From a virus: a DNA stretch of 38,173 nt. Shown here in pieces: positions 15,422 to 23,863 of the stretch. The notes under the pieces are model-generated. The model ran no database searches, was not told the DNA's origin, and saw nothing but the letters and a program-made list of their open reading frames with translations. Each line of letters begins with the position of its first letter. Position 1 is the first letter of the stretch. A program made the position numbers and the translations under genes. The stretch is from positions 1-38,173 of the IMG/VR virus record IMGVR_UViG_3300046530_000143. One strand, 5' to 3'.

Positions 15422-18400
15422 ATGACCGACACCATCGTTCGCGGCTCCAAAGGCAGCGAAAGCAGCCACACGCCTGTAGAAAGCCCGGACAGCCTGATCA
15501 ACACCAGTTACGCGAACATTTTGGACGCCGTCAGCGAGGGGCCTATCGTTGGATTGGTTGACGGCCTCCGCTCCATTTACTTGGATGAAACACCGATTCA
15601 GGGCACCGACGGCTCCATGAACTTCACCGGGGTCACCTGGGAGCAGCGCTTTGGCGAGCACGATCAGGATTACATCACCGGCTTTCCGTCTGTAGAGACC
15701 GAACATGCGGTTGGAGTTGAACTGAAAGCCTCTCAGCCGTGGACGCAGAGCCTGAGCAATCTGCAGTTGTCGGGTGTGCGTCTGCGACTCGGCGCGTCTG
15801 CGCTCTTTCAGCAGAACAGCGACGGTGACACCAACGGCTTTACTGTGAACTATGTGGTCGAGCTTTCAACGGACGGCTCTGATTACGTTCCGATCATCAC
15901 CACGGCGTTTAACGGCAAGACCACCACCGGTTATCAGCGCTCTCATCGGATCGACCTCCCGGCTGCCGAAGAAGGCTGGTCTATCCGCGTCCGTCGCACC
16001 ACGCCCGACTACACCGATGCCAAGATCGGCGACACGACGACTGTCGTCAGCTACACCGAAGTCATCGACGCCAAGCTGCAATATCCCTACACCGCTTTGG
16101 TTGGGATCAAGATCGATGCGAGTCAGTTTTCGAACATCCCCGAGCGCGCTTTCCGTATCAAAGGCCGCATCATCCAGGTACCGAGCAACTACGCGCCGGA
16201 ATCGCGAACCTATACGGGTACTTGGGATGGCACGTTCAAACTCGCATGGACCGATAACCCGGCGTGGATCTACCGCGACATCATTATCAATGATCGTTAC
16301 GGGCTGGGCCGCTTCATCAATAGCGACAACGTCGACAAGTGGGAGCTGTACCAGATCGCGCAGTACTGCGATGCGATGGTCTCGGACGGCAAGGGCGGGC
16401 AGGAGCCTCGTTTCACCTGCAATCTCTACTTGCAGTCGCGCGCCGATGCGCTCCAGGTCCTGCAAGATCTGGCCAGCATTTTTCGCGGTATGGCCTATTA
16501 CGCCGGGAGCGAAGTAGTCGCGTCCGCGGATATGCCAAACGACCCGGTGTACACCTACACCAATGCCAACGTCATCGACGGCTATTTCAGCCGCCCGGGG
16601 TCGTCCGGGTCTACTCGCTTCAGCGTTGCGAAAGTAAGCTGGAGTGATCGGGACGACTTCGGCGCACAAAAAGTCGAGTACGTCCCAAACACAAAGGCCA
16701 TCGCCCGCTACGGGATCCGCGAAACCGAAATCACGGCGTTCGGTTGCGTATCGCAAGGACAGGCTCAGCGCCTTGGCCATTACACGCTGCTGACCAACCA
16801 GCTGGAAACCGGCACCATTCAATTCAGTGTTGGATTGGACGGCGTGCTCGCGCGGCCTGGCCAGATCATCCGTGTTGCCGACCAGCACTACGCAGGCAAA
16901 CCAATCGGCGGACGGGTCAAGGCTTCGACCACGAGCAGCGTCACAGTGGACGACGACCTGACTGTCGCCGCCGGCGATACGTTGGTCGTGATCCAGCCGA
17001 ACGGAACAGCGCAGACACGCATCATCAAGACCGTTACTGGTCGCGTGATCACGGTCACCGAGAACTTCAGCGCGGCTCCGGTAACCGAGTCGGTCTATGC
17101 GATCGAGACCGCCGAGGTCGTGCCCGAAACCTATCGAATTCTGACCATCACCGAGAACTTCGGGGACGACAAGCTTCAATACGATGTCGTCGCGGTTCAG
17201 CACAACGCGAGCAAATTCGCGGCTATCGACAGTGGGGCGCAGATAGTAATCCCGCCAACCACCACGCTTCCGAATGCGGCACAGGCGATGCCGACCAATA
17301 TCCAGCTGTCGACCTACGAGGCCGTTAAGCAGGGTTTGACGATCGCAACCATGCGTATTACCTGGGAGCCCGCACGCAGCGCACAGAGCTATCAGGTCTG
17401 GTGGAAGAAGGATTCGGGCGATTGGGTCTATGCAGGGATTACCTACACGGCGTCGATCGAGGTGTCGGGGATATACACCGGCACCTACACGGCTCGGGTA
17501 TCGGCTGTTGGCGTCAATGGAAACTCGTCGCTGTGGGCGTATTCCGAGCCGACACTGCTCAACGGCAAGGTAGGTTTGCCGCCTGCGGTGACATCGCTGA
17601 CAGCTACTGGACTGCTCTTCGGCATCAAGCTGAAATGGACATTTCCGCCAGGCGCAGAAGACACCCAACGTACAGAAATTTGGTACAGCCCTGCGACTGA
17701 TCTTGCGGCCGCGACAAAGCTCAGCGATCTGGCGTATCCGCAATCCGAATACACCCTCCAAGGGTTGCGTGCGGGCGTGCGTTTCTACTTCTGGGCACGT
17801 CTGGTCGACCGCACAGGCAACATTGGTCCATGGTATCCATCCAACGGAACTGTGGTCTCGGCTATTTCCAGCACTGACGCTGAGCCGATACTCGATCTGC
17901 TCATCGACGAATTGACCAAGGACCAATTCGGGCAGGATCTGAAATCGGAGATTGATGGCAAGGCCACGCAGGTGTACGTCGATCAGCAAATCTCTGACCT
18001 GGAGGGTCAGATCGATGACATCGTCAGTGGGGGAGTTTACGACCCCAACGCGGCATACGCTCGATACAACACCGTGCGCGTCGGCAACAACCTGTGGTCA
18101 GCGATTCAAGCAGTTCCGGCCAAGGCGGACGGCACGAACGGACCACCTAATGCCACGTACTGGAAAAACGTTGGCACTGTCACGAACGACTTCGGCGCCG
18201 TAGCCGCGCAGGTTCAGCAGAGCAAAACTGACATCACCAACATCAACGGGACGTTGTCTTCGCAGGCGAGCACCCTGCAAGGCCTCCGTACTGACGTTGA
18301 CACTAAAGCCAGTTCGACCACAGTTCAGCAAATGGGGTCGACCGTCACCCAGCAAGGACAGATCCTCACTGCCCAGGGTCAAGCCATAACGTCGATCAGC

Positions 18401-19249
18401 AACAAGATCAACGACCCGGCCACGGGGTTGGATGCTCAGGCGGGCGCGATCAACAGCCTGAGCGGCACGGTAAACAACCAGGGAAACCAGATCAACGCCA
18501 ATGCTCAGGCGATCAATGGTGTTTATGCGCAGGTCAACCCGACAATGGCGGGGGAGACAACATCGTATGCAGGTTCTGAACAAACCTACGTCGGGGTTTA
18601 CTCCGTTCAGTCAGCGATCATTGAGGGGGATTACGCCCAAGGCCTGAGAACCGACACCATCGCAGTTCAGGTGGGGCAGCAAAGTGCGGCTATCCAAGTC
18701 ACACAGTCTGCAACTATCGTGGCCCAGAACACCGCTAACACGGCCAACAGTACGGCGAATGCGGCGAACACAACGGCGAATACCGCAAACGGCACCGCCA
18801 CTAACCTGAAGAACCAGGTTGATATCTCGTATCAGGTCAAGCTCCAGGCCAATAACGCTGGCGACTTCACCTGGGCGGGGTTTGGACTTGGGTTGAGTAA
18901 CGCTAGCGGGGTGTTTCAGTCTCGGTTTGTCATCGCAGCTGACCAGTTTGTGATCGCAACAACTCAGGGGGCGGATTACGCAACATCACCATTTGCCGTA
19001 GTAGGTAATCAGACATTTATCCGAGATGCCTTTATCAGCAAGCTGGCCGTCGTTAATGGCGTGGTCGGTTCCACCCTGTATTCCCAGACCCAGACTACTT
19101 ACGGGACCCCACGGATGACTATCAACTTCAATCTGGGAGAGATGCTTATCAGGAATAGCGCCACAAATGGTAAGTACCTCCAGATTAACGAGGGTGGGCT
19201 TTACATGGTTTCCGGCTCTGTCACGGTGATTGAGCTGAGCATGGCCTAA
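15422..19249 (+). CDS. Tail tip attachment protein J (central hub, host specificity)
   Basis: The protein has 1275 residues. The N-terminus (VESPDSLINTSYANILDAVS, then EGPIVGLVDGL) is typical of the TipJ hub. Domains I read in order are hub domains (to about 600), two fibronectin-type-III-like repeats (about 620-810), a small YDPNAAYARYN...LWSAIQ module near 880-920 of the kind that binds carbohydrate, a Gln-rich coiled coil, and a TAN/NTA low-complexity repeat near 1098-1128. The C-terminus has DUF1983-like sequence. It contacts the receptor and is intact. The long minus-strand frame beneath it is a shadow. Confidence 0.93.
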   Translation: MTDTIVRGSKGSESSHTPVESPDSLINTSYANILDAVSEGPIVGLVDGLRSIYLDETPIQGTDGSMNFTGVTWEQRFGEHDQDYITGFPSVETEHAVGVELKASQPWTQSLSNLQLSGVRLRLGASALFQQNSDGDTNGFTVNYVVELSTDGSDYVPIITTAFNGKTTTGYQRSHRIDLPAAEEGWSIRVRRTTPDYTDAKIGDTTTVVSYTEVIDAKLQYPYTALVGIKIDASQFSNIPERAFRIKGRIIQVPSNYAPESRTYTGTWDGTFKLAWTDNPAWIYRDIIINDRYGLGRFINSDNVDKWELYQIAQYCDAMVSDGKGGQEPRFTCNLYLQSRADALQVLQDLASIFRGMAYYAGSEVVASADMPNDPVYTYTNANVIDGYFSRPGSSGSTRFSVAKVSWSDRDDFGAQKVEYVPNTKAIARYGIRETEITAFGCVSQGQAQRLGHYTLLTNQLETGTIQFSVGLDGVLARPGQIIRVADQHYAGKPIGGRVKASTTSSVTVDDDLTVAAGDTLVVIQPNGTAQTRIIKTVTGRVITVTENFSAAPVTESVYAIETAEVVPETYRILTITENFGDDKLQYDVVAVQHNASKFAAIDSGAQIVIPPTTTLPNAAQAMPTNIQLSTYEAVKQGLTIATMRITWEPARSAQSYQVWWKKDSGDWVYAGITYTASIEVSGIYTGTYTARVSAVGVNGNSSLWAYSEPTLLNGKVGLPPAVTSLTATGLLFGIKLKWTFPPGAEDTQRTEIWYSPATDLAAATKLSDLAYPQSEYTLQGLRAGVRFYFWARLVDRTGNIGPWYPSNGTVVSAISSTDAEPILDLLIDELTKDQFGQDLKSEIDGKATQVYVDQQISDLEGQIDDIVSGGVYDPNAAYARYNTVRVGNNLWSAIQAVPAKADGTNGPPNATYWKNVGTVTNDFGAVAAQVQQSKTDITNINGTLSSQASTLQGLRTDVDTKASSTTVQQMGSTVTQQGQILTAQGQAITSISNKINDPATGLDAQAGAINSLSGTVNNQGNQINANAQAINGVYAQVNPTMAGETTSYAGSEQTYVGVYSVQSAIIEGDYAQGLRTDTIAVQVGQQSAAIQVTQSATIVAQNTANTANSTANAANTTANTANGTATNLKNQVDISYQVKLQANNAGDFTWAGFGLGLSNASGVFQSRFVIAADQFVIATTQGADYATSPFAVVGNQTFIRDAFISKLAVVNGVVGSTLYSQTQTTYGTPRMTINFNLGEMLIRNSATNGKYLQINEGGLYMVSGSVTVIELSMA

Positions 19250-19258
19250 GGAGGAACT

Positions 19259-19555
19259 ATGCCAGGCTTAAGGATTCGTCGCCCCGACACCGGGGCGGTC
19301 ATTCTGGAATTGACTGATCGCATAACCCGGCTTTTCGGGACAGTAGTTATTACCTCGGCAAACAAGACTGGCAGTTACACGTATCCGGGGAGCGATGGTA
19401 TTCCCTGGTATCACATGAGATTGCCGCCCGGAGTGCAGGACCCGGCCACCTCCCAGAGCACCTATCCGCCAAGCGGAGACGTGACTCGTTCCGGGCGGGT
19501 TTTAAGCTGGACTAACGTGCCAGTTGGAACTCAAATAGTTGTTGGGGTCTATTAA
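19259..19555 (+). CDS. Small tail-tip associated protein, unknown
   Basis: The protein has 98 residues with AAGGAGG before the start, 9 bases after J. GLRIRRPDTGAVILELTDRI near the N-terminus resembles a segment in the middle of the next protein (KLIVKNPNTGEVIFDSRLRY), which suggests a shared domain. It has no cysteines. It probably decorates the tail tip or fibre base. Codon use is somewhat AT-richer than J, as in the two following genes. Confidence 0.65.
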   Translation: MPGLRIRRPDTGAVILELTDRITRLFGTVVITSANKTGSYTYPGSDGIPWYHMRLPPGVQDPATSQSTYPPSGDVTRSGRVLSWTNVPVGTQIVVGVY

Positions 19556-20254
19556 ATGCCCACGGTCAGATTCAGAAATAACACGGGAAACGTCTTAATT
19601 GACGATACCTATCAAAACCTTGCCCTCCGGGCTTCTGGGCAGGTAACAACTGCCCCCACCTTTGTTCCAAACCTATCACAGGTTTTTCTCACACTGCCCG
19701 CTGATCAGGCCGTATTAGCTTTCCGATGCGCCAACCCGTGTTCTATCTTTTCCGTAACCTACGCTAACGGGAACGCCACCTACCAAATTTGTACCGCTGG
19801 GGGGAACGCCGTTGTTAGCTATTGGCAGTTTGATTTGCCGAAATATACAGGCGGTCCCGCTGACTGGCCTAAGCTGATAGTCAAGAATCCCAACACCGGC
19901 GAAGTTATCTTTGACTCTCGCCTGCGATATATGAGGATTGTAGATTTCATTGAAAGGTCAATGGTTGATAGCAACCCGGACCCATATCAACCAGTTTACG
20001 CGGGCAAGACAGTAGCGGTGGTCGAGTCCAAAAGGGCTTGGAACATGGTAAGTCAGTTGGTGCCTGGCAACCCTCCTTATGCTGTTGGTGGTTATTCCGG
20101 AAGCTTTGCCTCAACACCATCTGCCACACAAGTCAACGTGTACAAGAATAGGGGTTATTACGATTACAGCGAGCAGCCAGCTAACTCAAACGGCTACCCC
20201 GCTGGCTATTCCTACCAGTCCTCCTACATGGTCCTCGACGTTTCTAACTTTTAG
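19556..20254 (+). CDS. Tail-tip / fibre-associated protein, unknown
   Basis: The protein has 232 residues, starting directly after the previous stop (TAAATG). The N-terminal domain begins PTVRFRNNTGNVLIDDTYQN. A second domain near residue 100 carries KLIVKNPNTGEVIFDSRLRY, a repeat of the motif in the 98-residue protein. The C-terminus is Tyr/Ser/Gly-rich. It is predicted to be beta-rich and to belong to the virion's distal tail. The family is not recognised with confidence. Confidence 0.65.
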   Translation: MPTVRFRNNTGNVLIDDTYQNLALRASGQVTTAPTFVPNLSQVFLTLPADQAVLAFRCANPCSIFSVTYANGNATYQICTAGGNAVVSYWQFDLPKYTGGPADWPKLIVKNPNTGEVIFDSRLRYMRIVDFIERSMVDSNPDPYQPVYAGKTVAVVESKRAWNMVSQLVPGNPPYAVGGYSGSFASTPSATQVNVYKNRGYYDYSEQPANSNGYPAGYSYQSSYMVLDVSNF

Positions 20255-20262
20255 GAAAAGAA

Positions 20263-20952
20263 ATGGCACGGCAAAATATTGAACTAGGCACCGCACCCTC
20301 GGGTGTTGGTGGAGATACCCCCCGAAGCGCCAACATAAAGATAAACGCCAACTTCTCGGAGCTTTATAACGCTCCGGCCATCAATAGTTTGCGGGTCTTG
20401 GCCGGCGCCACCTATGGAAGCGGGCAGGGCGGGTATATCGGGTGGAACGATGCCGGAGATGGCAGTGGCTTCTCGGGCCACATGGCGTTCACTTGCAACC
20501 GAGGCGGCGGTAGCGGCGGATTCAGTTTTCGTTCTGTTCTGAGCGACAACAGCGCTGGCGGTCCACCAATGACCTACAGCTATGGCGGGGTCTTGAACGT
20601 TCCAGTCGGGATCCAGCTGGCGGGGCGGAACATTGTCGAGAGCGGCTCCAACGTGAACGGCAGCTATGTGCGTTTCGCGGATGGCACGCAAGAGTGCTGG
20701 CTGCGCAACCTTGGCTTCGGTCCGGCGGGTGCGGGGGCAACTGCCTCTGCCTTCTGGACGCCACCCATCGCTTTCCTGGGCAATACCGCCACGGTCATGG
20801 CGACCCTGCAGTTTGCAGAGACGACTGATGCGTTCACTTGTTCTCGACTGAGCGCAAACCTCGGCGCTAACGGCGCCGTGACCGTAACGGCAAACTTCAG
20901 CGTGAACCAGGTATATCGAATCGGCTTGCATGCCGTAGGCAGGTGGTACTGA
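20263..20952 (+). CDS. Tail fibre protein
   Basis: The protein has 229 residues. MARQNIELGTAPSGVGGDTP and SANIKINANFSELY form an N-terminal attachment module that I associate with Pseudomonas phage tail fibres. The remainder is Gly/Ser/Asn-rich and beta-prone (GGYIGWNDAGDG, FADGTQECWLRN), ending in VYRIGLHAVGRWY. It is short for a fibre, so it may be a compact receptor-binding tip. Its stop overlaps the next start. Confidence 0.75.
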   Translation: MARQNIELGTAPSGVGGDTPRSANIKINANFSELYNAPAINSLRVLAGATYGSGQGGYIGWNDAGDGSGFSGHMAFTCNRGGGSGGFSFRSVLSDNSAGGPPMTYSYGGVLNVPVGIQLAGRNIVESGSNVNGSYVRFADGTQECWLRNLGFGPAGAGATASAFWTPPIAFLGNTATVMATLQFAETTDAFTCSRLSANLGANGAVTVTANFSVNQVYRIGLHAVGRWY

Positions 20953-21293
20953 TGATCATCAATCTTTCTCCGTTTCGCTCCGATGAGACGCTCGCCGTCA
21001 TCAAGTCGGGCGACGTCCTCACCGTGAATGGTGAAGCCTTCGACTTTTCACGCATGGCCGACGGCGACACGCTGCCGATGGGCGCCATCGATTCCCAGTG
21101 GTTTGGCGGGCCGGTCGACCGAGTCGGTGCTGATCTGCTTCTGACGCTGCGGCTTCCACTGCCCATCAACTACAGCCAGGAGCAGGCCTTTCCGGTGCCA
21201 CTGACCAACGTCCCGGATGGCGAAGTGAGCTTGCCGCAGCCACTGCCGCTGCCCGCGGTTGAAGAATTCCCAATCATCGAGGCCCAGCAATGA
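20952..21293 (+). CDS. Fibre-linked small protein, unknown
   Basis: The protein has 113 residues. ATG at 20952 overlaps the fibre stop (TGATG), which supports this start over one 9 bases earlier. The sequence MIINLSPFRSDETLAVIKSG and a Pro-rich C-terminus are seen in proteins between fibre and chaperone genes of Pseudomonas phages. It also overlaps the next gene (ATGA). It may assist fibre folding. Confidence 0.6.
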   Translation: MIINLSPFRSDETLAVIKSGDVLTVNGEAFDFSRMADGDTLPMGAIDSQWFGGPVDRVGADLLLTLRLPLPINYSQEQAFPVPLTNVPDGEVSLPQPLPLPAVEEFPIIEAQQ

Positions 21294-21655
21294 ACATCGA
21301 TTGGAGCCAACTGATCACCAAGGCCATGAAAGATGCTGCTGCTGCCGCGCTCGCACTGGACACCGCCAAGGCTGAGCTTTCATCGCGCAACGCATCCGCT
21401 GCCGCTCAGATCGCGCGCATTCAGGATCGAGTGGAGACGCTCGGTTACGGCGTGGAGAGCGGCGAGGCCACCGAAGAGGATGAAGCTGAGCTTGCTGCGC
21501 TGACTGTCAGCCTGAAAGGCTGGAAGGCCTACAAGTTCCAGCTGGGCAAGGTGGCGACTCAGGTTACATGGCCAGCGGCACCTATCTGGCCGATCGCGCC
21601 TGCCATCCCTGACATCTCCGCAGACCCCGCCGCGCTGGCGCCCGACACTATCTGA
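21290..21655 (+). CDS. Tail fibre assembly chaperone-like protein
   Basis: The protein has 121 residues. The N-terminal half is helical and Ala-rich. The second half (LKGWKAYKFQLGKVATQVTW, followed by PAAPIWPIAP) resembles the W-x-x-Y-R/K and proline-rich ending of tail-fibre assembly proteins of the Caudo_TAP type. Its position after the fibre genes fits a chaperone for fibre trimerisation. A terminator follows. Confidence 0.6.
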   Translation: MNIDWSQLITKAMKDAAAAALALDTAKAELSSRNASAAAQIARIQDRVETLGYGVESGEATEEDEAELAALTVSLKGWKAYKFQLGKVATQVTWPAAPIWPIAPAIPDISADPAALAPDTI

Positions 21656-21672
21656 TCGCAGCACGCGACCGG

Positions 21673-21698
21673 ACCCGCCATTGAGCGGGTATTTTTTT
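21673..21698 (+). terminator. Terminator before the endolysin gene
   Basis: ACCCGC (21673-21678) and GCGGGT (21685-21690) pair around CATTGA, followed by ATTTTTTT. Confidence 0.8.
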
Positions 21699-21713
21699 GC
21701 CTGGAGAAAGCTG

Positions 21714-22139
21714 ATGGAAGTGACTGAAAAAGATCGCGATGTGCTGGCGCGCACGCTGTGGGGCGAAGCACGTGGGGAAGGACTGGCCGGAATGGTGGCC
21801 GTGGCTTGGTCGATCCGCAACCGGGTAGACGACGGCAAGGATAAATCGTGGTGGGGCGAGGGCTACACCGGTGTGTGCCAGAAGCCATACCAGTTCAGCT
21901 GCTGGAACAAAAACGACCCTAACTATCCGTACCTGAGTGGCGCGAAGCCGATCCCTGCGGGTGAGTTCGTAATGTGCCGTCTTGCGGCTGAGCAGGTCAT
22001 TGGCGGACTGAAGCCTGATCCAACCGGCGGCGCGACCCACTATTACGCGACCACCATGCCGAAGCCTCCGGTCTGGGCTGCCAAGGCGAAGCAGACGCTG
22101 AAGCTCGGGCACCATATCTTTTTCAGGCACGTGCCATGA
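21714..22139 (+). CDS. Endolysin, SleB-like cell wall hydrolase
   Basis: The protein has 141 residues. ATG at 21714 has TGGAGA upstream. DRDVLARTLWGEARGEG, then VAWSIRNRV and a later ATHYYAT segment, match the cell wall hydrolase SleB (Hydrolase_2) family, with the catalytic Glu in WGEARGE. It would cleave peptidoglycan at the end of infection. It has no signal-anchor segment, so it needs a holin, which is not seen in the window. It overlaps the Rz gene by 4 bases. Confidence 0.85.
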   Translation: MEVTEKDRDVLARTLWGEARGEGLAGMVAVAWSIRNRVDDGKDKSWWGEGYTGVCQKPYQFSCWNKNDPNYPYLSGAKPIPAGEFVMCRLAAEQVIGGLKPDPTGGATHYYATTMPKPPVWAAKAKQTLKLGHHIFFRHVP

Positions 22140-22648
22140 CCGAAGCCCAGATCAAACTGATCGGCGCCGTCGTGATTGCCGCCGCGTTGTTCCTCGCCGG
22201 CGGGGCGGTTGCATGGTTCTGGCAGGCCAACGCCTACGGTCAGATCATCGCCATCAACGAAGCCAACCGCCAGGCCGATCTGACGCTGATCGCCAACGCC
22301 GGATCAGAGCAGGCGCGCAAGGCGCTCGCCAAGCAGCAGGATGCCGAGCAGAAACTCGCCGCCCTGGACAAAGACGCCACAGAACAGAAGGAAAGGGCCA
22401 ATGCTGAAAATGAAATATTGCGCCGCGCTGTTGCTGACGGCACTCGCCGGCTGCGCATCTCGGGAAGTTGTAGTGCCGGTAGCGGGAACGTGTCCGGTTC
22501 CGCCAGCGCCCCCGGCGTGGGTGATGCAGGCTCCGTCGAACTCAGTCGAGAAACTGGACAAGCTGTTCTCGATCTCCGCAGAGACCTCATCTCCGACCGA
22601 GCAGCCTTGAAGGCGGCGCAGGCCTACATTCGCGACGTGTGTCGCTGA
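22136..22648 (+). CDS. Rz: Inner-membrane spanin, Rz-like
   Basis: The protein has 170 residues. One N-terminal membrane anchor (LIGAVVIAAALFLAGGAVAW) precedes a long periplasmic coiled coil (RKALAKQQDAEQKLAALDKD). ADGTRRLRISGSC and the DLRRDLISDRAALKAAQAYI ending are typical of Rz. It joins with Rz1 to fuse inner and outer membranes at lysis. The Rz1 gene lies wholly inside it in another frame, as in lambda. Confidence 0.88.
   Translation: MTEAQIKLIGAVVIAAALFLAGGAVAWFWQANAYGQIIAINEANRQADLTLIANAGSEQARKALAKQQDAEQKLAALDKDATEQKERANAENEILRRAVADGTRRLRISGSCSAGSGNVSGSASAPGVGDAGSVELSRETGQAVLDLRRDLISDRAALKAAQAYIRDVCR
22401..22610 (+). CDS. Rz1: Outer-membrane spanin lipoprotein Rz1, nested in Rz
   Basis: The protein has 69 residues. 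GGAAAGG lies just upstream of the ATG at 22401; an ATG at 22410 is also possible. The lipoprotein signal MLKMKYCAALLLTALAGC has a clear lipobox (LAGC). The mature protein is Pro-rich (PVPPAPPAWV), as Rz1 proteins are. It is entirely embedded in the +1 alternative frame of Rz, which is the known genetic architecture of two-component spanins. Confidence 0.88.
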   Translation: MLKMKYCAALLLTALAGCASREVVVPVAGTCPVPPAPPAWVMQAPSNSVEKLDKLFSISAETSSPTEQP

Positions 22649-22654
22649 AACAAA

Positions 22655-22685
22655 AAGCCACCCGACCAATCTGATGGGGTGGCTT
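22655..22685 (+). terminator. Stem-loop after the lysis cassette
   Basis: AAGCCACCC (22655-22663) and GGGTGGCTT (22677-22685) form a perfect 9-bp stem with a 13-base loop. Only CG follows the TT, so the U-tract is minimal. Confidence 0.6.
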
Positions 22686-23015
22686 CGTTGTGGCCAAACC
22701 TTAACGGTTAGGCAGGCTACGACAATGTTGGCACACGTATTCGAGGTGGCCTCGGCGCATACGGGTATAGGCGCAAACGTGTACCGGGCGAACGATTGGG
22801 CACGTCATAGACATGGCATCGACTCCAAGCAGGCGATCGGCAGTTATAGACTCGCCTTTTTCCATCTGCTATCGTCACGATTCCAACGTCGACGAAAGCA
22901 TGTGGTTTTTGCGAGGTAAGCACGTCGCAAACCTTCACGCGCCTACATTCGATCAGTCCCCAGCGAGCACTGGTAATGCTCGCTTGGGGGCTAACCTTCC
23001 AACTATCTCAATGCG
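22686..23015. other. Gene-free stretch with a hairpin
   Basis: Two overlapping plus-strand frames exist here but lack ribosome binding sites and protein-like composition. The clear structure is a hairpin at 22958-22989: CCCC-AGCGAGCA pairing with TGCTCGCT-GGGG, 12 bp with one bulged base. It lies just beyond the stop of the leftward antitoxin-like gene and may end that transcript, although no U-tract is present. Confidence 0.5.
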
Positions 23016-23468
23016 TTAAGCGCATTGCTGGTCAGCTTCCCATCCGCTATTCCCTTCCTTGAAATACAATTCGGTATTTTTCTTTTCAAGGTGGTTTATC
23101 TGTTCGAGCAATCCACGCACTTCGCTTGTAACGTTTTGATTTTCCATGAAAAGTTTTCTCAGGGTGAAATCAGAGGTCTTTTGGATAGGGTTTTCGCCTG
23201 ATTCCCATTTCTTTATAGTCTCTTCCGAAATGCCGAGGACCGCAGCGAGGTTTTTGCGCGTGAGTTTGATCTCGCTTCTGAGAAAACGAAACTCATCCCC
23301 AGTTAGCAACGTGTCTTTTTTGACAAGCGAAAGCCCGATTGTTTTATGCAGACCCTTAACGTCTTCCACATGGAAAACTGGCTTACCGTCACTGGACAAA
23401 CCTTCCGTGACACCATTGGCGAGCCATACGTTATGCAGTCCACAAGCGACATAGTGGAACAGGCTCAT
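23016..23468 (-). CDS. XRE-family antitoxin-like protein
   Basis: The protein has 150 residues. The N-terminal 50 residues (FHYVACGLHNVWLANGV, GLHKTIGLSLV) are of a type seen in MqsA/HigA-like antitoxins. A helix-turn-helix follows at about residues 60-105 (DEFRFLRSEIKLTRKNLAA, then VLGISEETIKKWESGENPI). The C-terminus is a short coiled coil (RGLLEQINHLEKKNTEL). It starts 1 base after the upstream toxin-like gene stops, the toxin-first order of HigBA and MqsRA systems. It probably binds the palindrome at 23827-23841. Confidence 0.75.
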   Translation of the reverse strand: MSLFHYVACGLHNVWLANGVTEGLSSDGKPVFHVEDVKGLHKTIGLSLVKKDTLLTGDEFRFLRSEIKLTRKNLAAVLGISEETIKKWESGENPIQKTSDFTLRKLFMENQNVTSEVRGLLEQINHLEKKNTELYFKEGNSGWEADQQCA

Positions 23469-23469
23469 T

Positions 23470-23799
23470 TCATTTCACCTCGATTGAGGCAGATAGGACT
23501 TCTAGCCAGGTGTCATCCTCGGCAAGAGCAAAGTACAGCGTCACAAGGCCCTCATGGGAGTGATACGAAATATAGCCCCGAATCTCCTCACCCTGATTAC
23601 AGATCCCTGTGTGGTCCACTATCCCTTCCTCTAAGCAATCCCATATCTGCGGCATTGATAATTCTCGGGCGCTAGCTAAGTCGTTTATGTCAACCGAGTA
23701 GGAAATCTTTTCAGAATCCAACCCGATGTCTCGGACACGCCTCGTCAGCAGCTTCGGGTGGTCATTAATCTTGGCAATGTTTGAGATTTCTGAACTCAT
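23470..23799 (-). CDS. Putative toxin of a type II TA-like pair (DUF4258-like)
   Basis: The protein has 109 residues, starting at MSSEISNIAKINDHP. ATGs at 23808 and 23823 are also in frame, but the second lies at or upstream of the predicted transcription start. The C-terminal part (RELSMPQIWDCLEEGIVD, GYISYHSHEGLVTLYFALAE, WLEVLSASIEV) has the helix-strand-strand rhythm of DUF4258/RelE-fold proteins. Assignment as a toxin rests on this and on the adjacent antitoxin-like gene. An active site is not evident. Confidence 0.6.
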   Translation of the reverse strand: MSSEISNIAKINDHPKLLTRRVRDIGLDSEKISYSVDINDLASARELSMPQIWDCLEEGIVDHTGICNQGEEIRGYISYHSHEGLVTLYFALAEDDTWLEVLSASIEVK

Positions 23800-23821
23800 T
23801 ATGACCATCCCGTTTTTCTTC

Positions 23822-23850
23822 ATAATAGGTATTTGATACCTGTTATGCAA
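23822..23850 (-). promoter_or_regulatory. TA promoter with palindromic operator
   Basis: On the minus strand, -35 TTGCAT (23850-23845) and -10 TATTAT (23827-23822) are exactly 17 bases apart. The spacer holds AGGTAT-CAA-ATACCT (palindrome 23827-23841), a perfect 15-base inverted repeat. A repressor bound there would block RNA polymerase, as antitoxins do in autoregulated TA operons. Confidence 0.7.
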
Positions 23851-23863
23851 GAAAAATTGGAGG

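Noticed and set aside
15866-17989. 707-residue minus-strand open frame under the J gene
   Set aside because: It is the antisense shadow of a GC-rich, clearly assigned J coding sequence; it has no ribosome binding site and an implausible Arg/His-rich composition.
22674-23019. Two overlapping plus-strand frames of 81 and 68 residues
   Set aside because: No ribosome binding site, no protein-like patterns, and they overlap a terminator-like stem and a hairpin.
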